From an uncultured Alphaproteobacteria bacterium (lineage in GTDB: Bacteria > Pseudomonadota > Alphaproteobacteria > RF32 > CAG-239), in the NCBI GenBank assembly GCA_944391685.1, contig CALXUM010000004.1, positions 60,395 through 124,394 of the forward strand: a stretch of DNA of 64,000 nt, read 5' to 3'. Made by a program: the position numbers and the translations under genes. The notes beneath the pieces are model-generated. The model searched no databases, was not told the origin of the DNA, and was given only the letters and a program-made list of their open reading frames with translations. Positions 35,781 to 45,183 of the stretch are shown piece after piece (the stretch's first letter is position 1; the number at the start of each line of letters is the position of its first letter).

Positions 35781-36119
35781 TTAGACCTTAAAATCGAAGT
35801 TTTGGTTGTTTTTGAACATAAAATCTATAATAACTGTTGGTTCTTTTAAAATCTGACTACTGCTTTTATAGCTGGATGCAGCATATAAACTGTCAGTATT
35901 TAGGTTAATTTTGTTGCTTAGTAACTGATATGAAACCTCTGTATCCAGCAAATTATAAGCATAATTTTGCAGACTATTATATTCATTATCATAAGATTTT
36001 TTATCTTCATTATGATTTGAAAGTTTATTTTGATTTGAATTGTGCTTTATCTTTTCAACCGAAACAGATATTTGTCGGTGTAAATTGGATAAATAATCAT
36101 TTAAATAAAGCTTATTCAT
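35781..36119 (-). CDS. Hypothetical small protein, 112 aa
   Basis: Not recognised. Asn/Ser/Lys/Tyr-rich, hydrophilic, no signal peptide. It contains a helical start (LYLNDYLSNLHRQISVSVEKI), a polar low-complexity middle, a segment YAYNLLDTEVSYQLLSNKIN and a hydrophobic strand VIIDFMF near the end. GAGGA precedes the ATG with correct spacing, and the gene lies 9 bases after the giant coiled-coil gene, so it is probably a real, cotranscribed gene. May be rapidly evolving. Confidence 0.6.
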   Translation of the reverse strand: MNKLYLNDYLSNLHRQISVSVEKIKHNSNQNKLSNHNEDKKSYDNEYNSLQNYAYNLLDTEVSYQLLSNKINLNTDSLYAASSYKSSSQILKEPTVIIDFMFKNNQNFDFKV

Positions 36120-36128
36120 TTAGTGTCC

Positions 36129-39100
36129 TCAGTTAAGCTTATCTAAAGTTTTGGCTAAAATATAATAAAGTTTACCAATATCCGCTCCGGAGATGACTGA
36201 TAGCAAAACTCCAGAGTGTTCATGAGTTTGAGCTTGTGAAATCAAAACTTCAAATTCGGATAAATATGAACTTATTAAATTGCGGAATTCGGCATTCTTT
36301 TCATATTCTTTACGAACAGCAGCTATTTGTTGTTTGCTTAAGTTTTTAGCCAAATGACGAACAAATACTCCGCTGTCTCCGTTATAATATTTTTTCCACA
36401 AATCTTCCTCTTCTTTGGGATTAAACACACGGTTGATATCAACAGAAATATTTTGTAGCTTTTCTATTATGGTGGCTGCATTTTTTAGAAAATCGTCAAT
36501 TTTCATACCGTGGTAACCAGAGGATAGCTTCTTGAAAGCGTCATCGGCTTTTTTAGCTTGCTCATTCAGTAATTTGGCTTGATTGCCAACGACTTCCGTG
36601 AACTGAACCGATTGTTTAACAATGCTATCGCCTTTATTGGCAAAATCTTGTCCGGTAGAAACTAAATCTTTCATAACCAAATTAACTTTGTTAATGGTTT
36701 CGTCAGCCGTTGCTACCAATACATTAGATTGCTTAACAAAAACTTCTCCGGAAGATAGTATTTCATTGGAAATCCTTTCGGCATTGGCGGCAGCCTCACT
36801 GATTGAAGCACGAAGTTTATCGCCTGAATTTTCAAAATGAGCGGCACTGATTTTGGTTGCTTCTTCCATTTGCAAACCGAGGTTTTTCAAATCCTGTCCT
36901 AAAGCTTTAACTTTATCGTACGCCAAATTAGCTCTCTCAGAAAGCTGATTTGAAGTATCATTAAGGACAGTATTAAAGCAATCTACAAGTTTGCGAGTAT
37001 CTTCAGATATTTTTACCATTTTGTCGCTTTGGGCGGAAATAAGACTGTTGATCTCGTAAACTCCGCTACTTGTTTCAGCTGTTACTGTATTAAAACCGGC
37101 AATGTATTTTTCATAATCTTTGAAAACGCCGCCTAAATTATCAACCGAATGGTGAATGGCAGCATCTAAATCTTCACTATATTGGCTCAAAGAGAGGTTT
37201 ACTTGTTCTAAGCTTTTCATAGATGATTTAGAAACTTTGGCAATGTCTTCTCCGGCTTTTATCATGCGGTCACCCAAGACATCAAATTCATAAGCAAATT
37301 TGGTAGATGCCTCAAATATATCTCCGGTGCTGTTTTTGAAGCTTTCATTTATTTCTTTCATTTTTTGAGCAACATCATTGGTCGCATCTGATAAATATTT
37401 GTATTGCTGAGCTAAAGATGCCTCCCCTAATCTGGCTTGGGTTGCCAAGGTATTAACAACCTCGGTTAAGTTTTCTTTTTGTTCAGATAGGACTTTACCA
37501 ATATCATCTGATTGGGTCTTGGTTTTGATAATTGACACATCTATATTTTTAATGTGTTCATCCAGCAATTTAACAACGTTTGATGTTTCTTTTGAAAGTT
37601 CCGTTTGAACAGAAGAAAGTTTGGAACAGTTATCCAAAATTCCCTTAGATGCTGCAGTGCTGTCGTCTTTAACTTGTTTAACAGTATTGGTAAAACGAGT
37701 AATGTTTTCTTGGATGCGATTGGCTATACCGTTAAAGTTATTGGTGATTTCCGTAACCATTTTATTAACGGCAGCATTTTTGGCACTAATAAGCTCTTCA
37801 ATTTCAGCCAATCGATCAATAGAACGGTGACTGTTATTGACAACCGATTCCGTATGACGACTGGTGTCTTCTTCAAGCATAACCATACGAGAGAAAACTT
37901 TGTCCGCACTTTGTTCGATTACGGCGATTTGTTTTTTCAAAGCCTCACTCATAGTTTCGGTATTATCGGCAATTTTATCACAAAGATTATAAAATTCGCT
38001 TTCTTGACGTTTAAATAAAACATGAAGTGCGGATGCTTTATCATCTAAACTTTGGGCAACGTCTGCCACATATCCGGCAGCAGCTTTTGAAATGGCATTA
38101 AGAGATTGACTTTGATTTTCAAATGAAGATACAGATTGATTTAAACTGTCTTGTGAAGATGAAGTTACATCGTTAACGGCTTTTATCTGACGCTCTAAAA
38201 TACTGTCAACCATATTGGCTCTGTCAGCAATACTTTGTGATAAAACATCCATATTTTGTGATTGAGTCGTTAAAGTATTTTCAAATTGAGTTACTTTAGC
38301 TAAAGTCCGGTTAGCACTATCATCAAACAAATTTGATTGTTCAAGCAGATTATCATTTATTGTCTTACTCTTATTAATTACTTCATTGCATGAAGTCATC
38401 ATTATACCTAAATTGCTTTTTAGTTTTTCAACGGCAACTGCGGCATCATTCTCTAAGGTTGAGGCAACAGCCGATAATTCTTCAATCTGACGTTTTAATT
38501 CTGCTTTTATTTCTTCAACTTTATTAACAGAGTTAGTTATGTTCTTTTGTTGTTGGGCTAAAGATGCCTCACTTATTTGGCTTTGAGCAACAACGATCGA
38601 GGAAGCTTCTGTTAAAGAAGTAGCATATTTATTCATGTTTTCAGCAACATTATTTATATCTAAAATTGAAGAATCTGCTTGTATTTTGATATGCTCGGCT
38701 GAATTTTTGATATTTTCATTCAATGCCGAAACTTGTAAGGAAACATTTGCAATAGTATCGTTGATGTGTTTATGGCGAGCTAATAATTCACTGCCGGCAG
38801 CGGCTGCTTTGTCTATTACATCACTACCAATACGTTCCAAATCCCCGGTTTTTTCCTGTAAAGTATCAATATAAGAAACAATATCATCATTGGCAGCGGC
38901 TGATTTTTCGGCAATAGCATTGGCACTAAGAGCCATTGAATTTTCAACTCTTTGCATGGCGTCTGAGGCTTGTTGCGAAACATTATTGAGGTTAGAAACT
39001 TGGGTAGCAATACTTTCTTCAAGATTGCTGCTTCTTACCATCAGACGATCAATTTCCTGAGCAATATTTTCGCCGTGTTTGGCAAATTTTTGAATAACGC

Positions 39101-40310
39101 CGTCAGCTCTTTGATCTAACGAACTCATGAACTCTAAAATTTCATGATTATGTTTTGATAATGAAGTATCAACTTTTTTGATTTGAGCATCAACTGAAGA
39201 ATCTAACCCGTCAAGTCCTTTAGCAATGTTATTATTTATAATATTTAAATTATCTGTCGCATGTTTGCTCAATTCATCTATTTTGCTACGCATGATATTA
39301 TTACTTGAAGCTAAAGTTTGTTCCAGTTTGGCACTATGGGCATCAACAGCATTTCCAAGATCGTTTATCTCAGAAGCAAGAGATTTTTTTATCATATTGC
39401 AGTTTTCAATGGCTGATTGAGAAACTTTTTGCAACATGTTGGTTTGTCCTTCCAAAGCTTCAGCTACTTTTGATAAGTTGTTGCCGGCCTCTTCATTAAA
39501 TTTCAGCAACATTTCATTAGCTCTTACAATATCATTGTTGCTGGCAGAAGTTATGGCATTTAATAGTTCAGCTGATGTTTTTATTTCTTTTAATCCAGGT
39601 AAAAGTTTGTCAAACAAGTTATTCATACTGCTTTCAATTTCGCCTGCTTCAGATATAAACTGACGATTTAAACCAGAAAAGGTTTCTGCCGATGCCTCAG
39701 CTTTACCAGAAATGCTTTCAAAGTTTTTGAGTAAAAATTTCACGCCTTCACTTAATTCGACAATAGTTTTGGAGGAATAAGTGTCCAGTGTACCAATGAG
39801 TTTGGAAAAATCTTCAATATTACTTTTTATTCCATCTTTGATTAAGGCTGTTTGTTCGGTTGCCATTTTGGTTGCTTGTTGTAGTTCAACCACCTGAGAA
39901 CGTATGGCATCAGCCATGGCTTTAGCTGTTTGAGGTGCACCGTCTTCTGGGTATACTAATTGATTAAGATAAGCTCTTAAAAATTTGGCTTCTTGTTTAA
40001 ATGAAGTGCCTCGATCAATATAAGCCATAACAACCCAAATAATGGCTAAGGGAAGAGTTATACCTGCCAAAAAGCCGCCAAATTCGTCAGGCATCATCAA
40101 AAACAGGTTAGACCAACCAAAAAACTGGGTAATATAAATTAGTACGACGGCAAACCAAACAATACTTACGCCTATCATCAAACGATGTAAGTTGTTATTA
40201 AGCCACGATTGTGTGTCTTCAATGTTAGTGTAATTAGGTTCTTCGTTCATAAATTGCGGAAGATTGTTGGCAGGTATGGATTTACGGCTTTCGCCAGTTT
40301 GTTCTGACAT
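36129..40310 (-). CDS. Giant membrane-anchored coiled-coil protein with conserved C-terminal domain
   Basis: A 1393-residue protein. Two helices near the N-terminus (about 44-63 and 76-97) are separated by a short acidic loop. About 1150 residues of heptad-like helical sequence follow, with almost no Pro, Trp or Cys. A C-terminal globular segment (about 1265-1393) includes EEEDLWKKYYNGDSGVFVRHL. The EASLAQQ motif recurs at 581 and 963, indicating internal duplication. The layout recalls alphaproteobacterial polarity or scaffold proteins such as TipN, but homology is not shown. A structural or polar-landmark role is inference. Cotranscribed with the 112-residue gene and dusB. Confidence 0.75.
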   Translation of the reverse strand: MSEQTGESRKSIPANNLPQFMNEEPNYTNIEDTQSWLNNNLHRLMIGVSIVWFAVVLIYITQFFGWSNLFLMMPDEFGGFLAGITLPLAIIWVVMAYIDRGTSFKQEAKFLRAYLNQLVYPEDGAPQTAKAMADAIRSQVVELQQATKMATEQTALIKDGIKSNIEDFSKLIGTLDTYSSKTIVELSEGVKFLLKNFESISGKAEASAETFSGLNRQFISEAGEIESSMNNLFDKLLPGLKEIKTSAELLNAITSASNNDIVRANEMLLKFNEEAGNNLSKVAEALEGQTNMLQKVSQSAIENCNMIKKSLASEINDLGNAVDAHSAKLEQTLASSNNIMRSKIDELSKHATDNLNIINNNIAKGLDGLDSSVDAQIKKVDTSLSKHNHEILEFMSSLDQRADGVIQKFAKHGENIAQEIDRLMVRSSNLEESIATQVSNLNNVSQQASDAMQRVENSMALSANAIAEKSAAANDDIVSYIDTLQEKTGDLERIGSDVIDKAAAAGSELLARHKHINDTIANVSLQVSALNENIKNSAEHIKIQADSSILDINNVAENMNKYATSLTEASSIVVAQSQISEASLAQQQKNITNSVNKVEEIKAELKRQIEELSAVASTLENDAAVAVEKLKSNLGIMMTSCNEVINKSKTINDNLLEQSNLFDDSANRTLAKVTQFENTLTTQSQNMDVLSQSIADRANMVDSILERQIKAVNDVTSSSQDSLNQSVSSFENQSQSLNAISKAAAGYVADVAQSLDDKASALHVLFKRQESEFYNLCDKIADNTETMSEALKKQIAVIEQSADKVFSRMVMLEEDTSRHTESVVNNSHRSIDRLAEIEELISAKNAAVNKMVTEITNNFNGIANRIQENITRFTNTVKQVKDDSTAASKGILDNCSKLSSVQTELSKETSNVVKLLDEHIKNIDVSIIKTKTQSDDIGKVLSEQKENLTEVVNTLATQARLGEASLAQQYKYLSDATNDVAQKMKEINESFKNSTGDIFEASTKFAYEFDVLGDRMIKAGEDIAKVSKSSMKSLEQVNLSLSQYSEDLDAAIHHSVDNLGGVFKDYEKYIAGFNTVTAETSSGVYEINSLISAQSDKMVKISEDTRKLVDCFNTVLNDTSNQLSERANLAYDKVKALGQDLKNLGLQMEEATKISAAHFENSGDKLRASISEAAANAERISNEILSSGEVFVKQSNVLVATADETINKVNLVMKDLVSTGQDFANKGDSIVKQSVQFTEVVGNQAKLLNEQAKKADDAFKKLSSGYHGMKIDDFLKNAATIIEKLQNISVDINRVFNPKEEEDLWKKYYNGDSGVFVRHLAKNLSKQQIAAVRKEYEKNAEFRNLISSYLSEFEVLISQAQTHEHSGVLLSVISGADIGKLYYILAKTLDKLN

Positions 40311-40341
40311 TTAATTTATTCCCCAGAAAATAGTATATTCC

Positions 40342-40365
40342 CCAGCCTGCTTCCCCACAGGCTGG
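40342..40365. other. GC-rich hairpin in the intergenic region
   Basis: CCAGCCTG CTTCCCCA CAGGCTGG, an 8-bp perfect stem 32-55 bases upstream of the giant gene start. No T-run on the minus strand; it could be a 5'-leader structure or attenuating element. Confidence 0.5.
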
Positions 40366-40422
40366 AGCTATCTTACAGCATAATTTTCAAAAATGGAAAT
40401 ATTAAAAAAAACTCAGCTTAAC

Positions 40423-40431
40423 TTATCCACA
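40423..40431 (+). promoter_or_regulatory. Perfect DnaA-box sequence
   Basis: TTATCCACA matches the 9-base DnaA consensus exactly. It lies between the coiled-coil gene and the DUF6898-like gene. It is single, and function is unproven. Confidence 0.4.
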
Positions 40432-40443
40432 ACTACTGAAATA

Positions 40444-40623
40444 CTATTCTTCAGCTTTTTTCTGCAAGATATAACGAAGTTTGTTAAGAGCTTGTATTTG
40501 CATTTGTTCTTGTGGCAAATTGGCAGGGACCACAACACTGGCTTCAATTTTGGTTTCCGGTTCAATTGCAGTAACTTTTACATAACTACCGTTGCGAACA
40601 TATTCAAACAAAACTTCGGCCAT
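40444..40623 (-). CDS. Small DUF6898-like protein, 59 aa
   Basis: Start ATG at 40623, stop TAG at 40444; the product begins MAEVLFEYVRNGSYVKVTAI, then EPETKIEASVVVP, and ends KLRYILQKKAEE. The E-V-x-F-E-x3-NG-x-YVKV-x-AI pattern with a later LQ-ALNKL helix matches the DUF6898-type small proteins that follow parC in Alphaproteobacteria (recollection). The start lies 2 bases beyond the parC stop, so it is in the parC transcript. It is real coding sequence; the 78-codon frame on the opposite strand is its shadow. Function unknown. Confidence 0.75.
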   Translation of the reverse strand: MAEVLFEYVRNGSYVKVTAIEPETKIEASVVVPANLPQEQMQIQALNKLRYILQKKAEE

Positions 40624-40625
40624 GC

Positions 40626-42848
40626 CTAGTCTTTCAAAAATTTATTGTTCTTAGGAAAACCAAATGGAGCAAGCTTGCCTACCTGAGCTCTATGCCCTAG
40701 CCAGGTCATTAAATCCGTTTCTGTCTTGGTGCCACCTGCACGAGTGTAGGTAAATCCTTCAGATTCTTTGAAAATTTGGATATCGGAAAGACCTCCGTCT
40801 TTATATTTTTGCAAAGTTACACCCCTGCCCCTGGCCATAGTCGGAATTTCTTCAATTTTAAATACCAAAAGTTTGCGATTGTCACCTATAACGGCAACCA
40901 TATCTCCGGTAATTTTTTTACAAAATACAGTCTTTTCGCCATCAGCAACATTCATTATCTTACGGCCGTTGCGAGTTTGAGCCAAAATATGATTTTCATC
41001 AACCACAAATCCCCTACCCGTATTAGAGGCAATCAAATAAGAGGTTTTGGGCTCAAAAACAAACATATCACTTATGTTATCATTATTACCTAAGTCCACC
41101 ATCAGACGCAACGGTTGTCCAAAACCCCTGCCGCTTGGTATTTCACTACCTGAAATATTAAAAAACTTGCCTGAGGTATCAAACAAAACAATTTTATCGG
41201 TGGTTTGGGCATGAATAGCCATTAATAAAGAATCGTCATCTTTAAATTTAAATTCTTCATTAAGAGGAGTGTGCCCTTTCATACAACGTATCCAGCCTTT
41301 TTGAGAAAGGATAACGGTTATGGGTTCTTTTTCAACCATGGCTTCAATAGATATTTCAATATCATCGGCGACTTCAGAAAATTCGGTACGACGACGCCCT
41401 AAAGCTGTTTTTTTGCCGAATTTTTCACGAATGGCTTTAATCTCTTCAGCAACTTTTTGCCAACGTAAGTTTTCATCTGCAAGCAGAGCTTCCAAATCGC
41501 CTTTTTCTGCGGATAAATCGTCAAACTCACGGCGGATTTCCATTTCTTCGAGTTTTCGCAAGCTGCGTAACTTCATATTAAGAATAGATTCAGCTTGATT
41601 TTCACTCAATTCAAAACGTTGCATTAAAACTGATTTAGAATCTTCTTCTTCACGAATAATACGTATAACCTCGTCCAAATTAAGATACGCAATCAGGTAT
41701 CCACTCAAAATTTCCAAGCGATTATTTATTTTTTGCAGCCGATAGTTGGAACGACGTTGTAAAACTATATGTCTGTGTCTTAAAAACTCTTGCAAAACCT
41801 CTTTAAGGCTCATAACTCTAGGAACGCCATCAGAATCTAATACATTCATATTCATGTTGAATTTAGATTCAAGCTCTGTTTGCTTAAATAAAAGCTCCAT
41901 CAACATACTGGCATCGACATTACGATTTTTAGGTTCAAGTACAATGCGTACATCGTGAGCAGATTCATCTCTGACATCATTTAAAAGCGGAACTTTCTTT
42001 TCTTGTAAAAGGATGGCTATTTTTTCAATTAACTTTGATTTTACTACCTGATATGGTATTTCTGTGACTACAATTTGATATTGTCCCATACCCAAATCTT
42101 CTTTTTCCCACTTGGCACGAATGCGGAAATTTCCTTTTCCTTGAGTATAGGCGTCTAAAATAGTGCTGAATTTATCAACAATAACGCCGCCGGTCGGAAA
42201 ATCGGGACCGCGAACTTTGCGTACTAAAGGTTCAATATCGATATCTGGCTTTTCAATCAATAAAAGTAAGGCATCACAAACTTCCGATAAATTGTGCGGA
42301 GGAATGTTGGTGGCCATACCTACGGCAATTCCTGAAGAGCCATTACATAATAAATTAGGCACCGCCCCGGGCATTACAACAGGTTCTGTCTCTTCTCCAT
42401 CATAAGTATCTCTAAAATCAACAGCATCATCGTTTAGGCCATCCATCAAAGCAATGGCAAATTCGGTTAAACGTGCCTCGGTATAACGCATGGCGGCCGG
42501 ACCGTCACCATCAATATTACCAAAGTTACCCTGCCCATCAACCAAAGGATAGCGAACAGAAAAGTCTTGAGCAAGTCTGGCCATGGCTTGATAAACAGCA
42601 CTATCACCATGCGGGTGATATTTACCGATAACATCGCCAACTACACGGGCACATTTTTTGAAACCTGATTTGGGATCAAGATGTAATTGTCGCATAGCAA
42701 ATAATAATCTGCGGTGAACAGGTTTTAATCCGTCACGAACATCAGGTAGAGAACGTGCCACGATTGTAGACATTGCATAAGAAAGATAGCGAGAGCTTAG
42801 TTCTTCAGCAAGAGCTACATTTTTTATTTTTTCTTCAATTTCGGCCAT
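40626..42848 (-). CDS. parC: DNA topoisomerase IV subunit A
   Basis: Decatenates chromosomes with ParE. 740 residues: it begins LAEELSSRYLSYAMSTIVARSLPDVRDGLKPVHRR; active-site Tyr in AMRYTEARLTE near 119; GVPNLL-type gate region near 160; coiled-coil and C-terminal beta-pinwheel with degenerate repeats (about 500-720). It lacks the GyrA-box (QRRGGKG), and the short C-terminal domain fits ParC more than GyrA. Lies between recO and the DUF6898-like gene. Confidence 0.95.
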   Translation of the reverse strand: MAEIEEKIKNVALAEELSSRYLSYAMSTIVARSLPDVRDGLKPVHRRLLFAMRQLHLDPKSGFKKCARVVGDVIGKYHPHGDSAVYQAMARLAQDFSVRYPLVDGQGNFGNIDGDGPAAMRYTEARLTEFAIALMDGLNDDAVDFRDTYDGEETEPVVMPGAVPNLLCNGSSGIAVGMATNIPPHNLSEVCDALLLLIEKPDIDIEPLVRKVRGPDFPTGGVIVDKFSTILDAYTQGKGNFRIRAKWEKEDLGMGQYQIVVTEIPYQVVKSKLIEKIAILLQEKKVPLLNDVRDESAHDVRIVLEPKNRNVDASMLMELLFKQTELESKFNMNMNVLDSDGVPRVMSLKEVLQEFLRHRHIVLQRRSNYRLQKINNRLEILSGYLIAYLNLDEVIRIIREEEDSKSVLMQRFELSENQAESILNMKLRSLRKLEEMEIRREFDDLSAEKGDLEALLADENLRWQKVAEEIKAIREKFGKKTALGRRRTEFSEVADDIEISIEAMVEKEPITVILSQKGWIRCMKGHTPLNEEFKFKDDDSLLMAIHAQTTDKIVLFDTSGKFFNISGSEIPSGRGFGQPLRLMVDLGNNDNISDMFVFEPKTSYLIASNTGRGFVVDENHILAQTRNGRKIMNVADGEKTVFCKKITGDMVAVIGDNRKLLVFKIEEIPTMARGRGVTLQKYKDGGLSDIQIFKESEGFTYTRAGGTKTETDLMTWLGHRAQVGKLAPFGFPKNNKFLKD

Positions 42849-42872
42849 GTTGTTAAGGTGTCCAATAGTATA

Positions 42873-43586
42873 TTATTTTACGATTTCTGCCAAATTAACA
42901 CGACATTTCGGAAATTTCAAGCCGTGTGCGACAAAAAAGTTTTTATAGAGGAAAAATTCAGTCATCTGTAATAAATTAACTAACTCGGCATTACTGGGAT
43001 GATATTCTTGATTGATGATGAAATGAGGATATTTATAAAGTCTGTCTTTATAAGCTTCACCTGCTTGAGCACAAACAGCTTTACCGCTTTTTGGTGATAC
43101 ATAGGTCAAATTTTCGGTGGTTCCAGTAGCAGAGCATTCACTCAAATCCAACCCTATGCCAAGAAAATCTAAAAGATGAAATTCGAAGTAAGAATAATGC
43201 GTTAGCCAATTATCTTCATTTATTAGATTAAAAAAGCTTTCAACATAATAATAAAATCTTTCCAAATCTTCAAGTTCAGGCATACAAGTATTTGATAAAG
43301 CACAAAAAGAGCTTAAAACCCTTAATTTAGTACTATCGGTTAAAAAGTTTACTGCACAAGGACTGATTAACTCACTTTTTATGCTTAGCATATTATCATC
43401 TACTCTGGCATAAGCATCTATTGATATCAAATTACCCAGTTGATAGGTGGAGAGATTTTTTTTACTAAGGCAATTTTTGGCATAACCGGTAACTTTGCCG
43501 TGATGACGCGTTAACACGGTGAGAATTAAAGACTTTTCACCGTGTTTGCGTAAATTTATTATGTATCCTTCATCATTAAAATTCAT
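42873..43586 (-). CDS. recO: DNA repair protein RecO
   Basis: RecFOR pathway loader of RecA. An N-terminal OB fold with GYIINLRKHGEKSLILTVLTRHHGK at 7-31, then a helical domain including LLDFLGIGLDLSECSATG near 147 and a YVSPKSGKAVC segment where homologues have the zinc/loop region. The length of 237 is normal. Lies between kdsA and parC. Confidence 0.93.
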   Translation of the reverse strand: MNFNDEGYIINLRKHGEKSLILTVLTRHHGKVTGYAKNCLSKKNLSTYQLGNLISIDAYARVDDNMLSIKSELISPCAVNFLTDSTKLRVLSSFCALSNTCMPELEDLERFYYYVESFFNLINEDNWLTHYSYFEFHLLDFLGIGLDLSECSATGTTENLTYVSPKSGKAVCAQAGEAYKDRLYKYPHFIINQEYHPSNAELVNLLQMTEFFLYKNFFVAHGLKFPKCRVNLAEIVK

Positions 43587-43595
43587 TTGATTATA

Positions 43596-44441
43596 CTAAT
43601 AATCATGAATCATGCTTTTGGTTATTTTGTCATAGGCTTGTAATTGTCTTAAAACGGTTTCCATATCTTTTAGGGCTATGGTGTTGGGGCCGTCACTTAA
43701 AGCTTTATCCGGATTTTCATGCGTTTCCATAAAGACACCGGCAACACCTACGGCAACGGCAGCCCTTGCCAAAACAGGAGCAAACTCTCTTTGTCCGCCG
43801 GAGCAACCGCCCAAGCCACCAGGTTGTTGGACGGAATGTGTGGCATCCATAATTACCGGACAGCCTGTATCTTTTGCCATTTGCGGGAAACTTCTCATAT
43901 CTGTTACAAGTGTATTGTAGCCAAAAGAGGTTCCTCTTTCGGTAATACAAACTTGGGTATTGCCGCTATCATCTGATTTTTTTACCAAGTTTTTCATATC
44001 CCAAGGAGCTAAAAACTGCCCCTTCTTTATATTAATAACTTTACCTGTTTTGGCGGCGGCGACCACTAAATCAGTCTGGCGACATAAAAATGCCGGAATT
44101 TGTAACATATCAACATGTTTGGCAACTTCGGCACATTGGCATTGTTCATGAACATCAGTTACAATCGGAATATTGTTATAGAGTTTTTTGATTTCATCAA
44201 AAGTTTTCATTCCTTCTTCCAGTCCTACTCCTCTGGCTCCGTTGATTGAGGTACGATTGGCTTTATCAAAAGAGGCTTTGAAAATGTAATTCATATTTAA
44301 TTTTTTAGTAATTTCAATCATGGCTCCGCAAATATCGATAGCATGTTGTCTGCTCTCAATTTGACAAGGGCCACAGATCAGTGATAGCGGAAGTTTATTG
44401 CCAATTTCAAAATTACCGATTTTGATTATTCTTTGTTCCAT
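43596..44441 (-). CDS. kdsA: 3-deoxy-8-phosphooctulonate synthase (Kdo-8-P synthase)
   Basis: Makes Kdo-8-P from arabinose-5-P and PEP for the LPS inner core. Motifs: LICGPCQIES near 18-27, FKASFDKANRTS near 55, PIVTDVHE near 94, PAFLCRQTDLV near 114, GQREFAPVLARAA near 221 and METHENPDKALSDGPN near 240. The Cys in CGPCQIES marks the metal-dependent class. The length of 281 is normal. In tpiA-secG-pyrG-kdsA gene order, but separated from pyrG by pagP. Confidence 0.96.
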   Translation of the reverse strand: MEQRIIKIGNFEIGNKLPLSLICGPCQIESRQHAIDICGAMIEITKKLNMNYIFKASFDKANRTSINGARGVGLEEGMKTFDEIKKLYNNIPIVTDVHEQCQCAEVAKHVDMLQIPAFLCRQTDLVVAAAKTGKVINIKKGQFLAPWDMKNLVKKSDDSGNTQVCITERGTSFGYNTLVTDMRSFPQMAKDTGCPVIMDATHSVQQPGGLGGCSGGQREFAPVLARAAVAVGVAGVFMETHENPDKALSDGPNTIALKDMETVLRQLQAYDKITKSMIHDY

Positions 44442-44516
44442 TTTTGAAAACCTTTCAATAGTTTGCTTTTATAATGTTTTTGTTGTAGCAAATTTGCTAA
44501 TGTTTGGCAATTAAAT

Positions 44517-44547
44517 AAAAAAAATCCCCAGCATATTTGCCGAGGAT
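44517..44547 (-). terminator. Terminator of pagP
   Basis: On the minus strand ATCCTCGGCA / TGCTGGGGAT forms a 10-bp stem with two G-U pairs and a 4-base loop, followed by eight T. Confidence 0.75.
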
Positions 44548-44551
44548 ATAA

Positions 44552-45097
44552 TTAAAAGCCTAAACGCAACCAAGTAAATAGCACATTACCGTCGTTTTCA
44601 AGCCCTGGGACATAGGCTGCTTGTAGGGCTATGCGTTTATATTCGATTCCGGCTATAGGTAATGGTACGGGAATTGGAATATAAGAGTATTCATGACGTT
44701 GGGTTATACCAAGTGTGTAGCCAATTCCGGCCCTTAAGTCTGAATTATTGCCGATTTCCCAATTTTTTTGAAAAGCATAGCCGAAAAAGGTTTCAACATA
44801 ATCATTAGAATCCTTAAAGGCCATGGCATAAAGACCATGCCAATTACCTTCTCTATCATAATAAGTCTTTCCAAAACCTGCTCCCCAGGGGTTTTCGTTA
44901 TATTTATCGATATGTTCATCATCATAAGTTAAGCGATTGTGCCAAGCATATAGCGGAACATAAAAATCATATTGGTAAGAATTCCAAGTGTTGATGATAT
45001 TGGTTTCAAGCTCATCAACGTAACTTTTCCAGCTAAATTCAGCTTTAGCTTTAAAACTTAAACAAAGTATTGATATTAAAATTATAAAAAAACGCAT
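44552..45097 (-). CDS. pagP: Lipid A palmitoyltransferase PagP-like
   Basis: Outer-membrane barrel enzyme that transfers palmitate from phospholipid to lipid A. A signal peptide (1-19) is followed by the amphipathic start helix, then YVPLYAWHNRLTYD, YNENPWGAGFGKTYYD, GNWHGLYAMAFKDSND and IPIPVPLPIAGIEYK, ending in WLRLGF. His53, Asp96 and Ser97 have the same spacing as the catalytic His33, Asp76 and Ser77 of mature E. coli PagP. The length of 181 is typical. It has its own terminator and lies after the pyrG terminator, so it is a separate unit inserted between pyrG and kdsA. Confidence 0.93.
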   Translation of the reverse strand: MRFFIILISILCLSFKAKAEFSWKSYVDELETNIINTWNSYQYDFYVPLYAWHNRLTYDDEHIDKYNENPWGAGFGKTYYDREGNWHGLYAMAFKDSNDYVETFFGYAFQKNWEIGNNSDLRAGIGYTLGITQRHEYSYIPIPVPLPIAGIEYKRIALQAAYVPGLENDGNVLFTWLRLGF

Positions 45098-45183
45098 TTT
45101 TATCTATTTATTCATTTGTTTATTTTATTAAAATATTTCCGTTATTTTATAATCATTATAAAATAAAAAACAAGGTGTGTTTA

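Noticed and set aside
37605..38018. 137-codon plus-strand frame
   Set aside because: Antisense to the coiled-coil gene, whose composition creates long complementary frames.
36129..40310. Interpretation as a methyl-accepting chemotaxis protein or phage tape-measure protein
   Set aside because: No HAMP or conserved chemoreceptor hairpin tip is visible and no phage genes surround it.
40393..40629. 78-codon plus-strand frame
   Set aside because: It is antisense to the 59-residue DUF6898-like gene, which has the better start, context and family resemblance.
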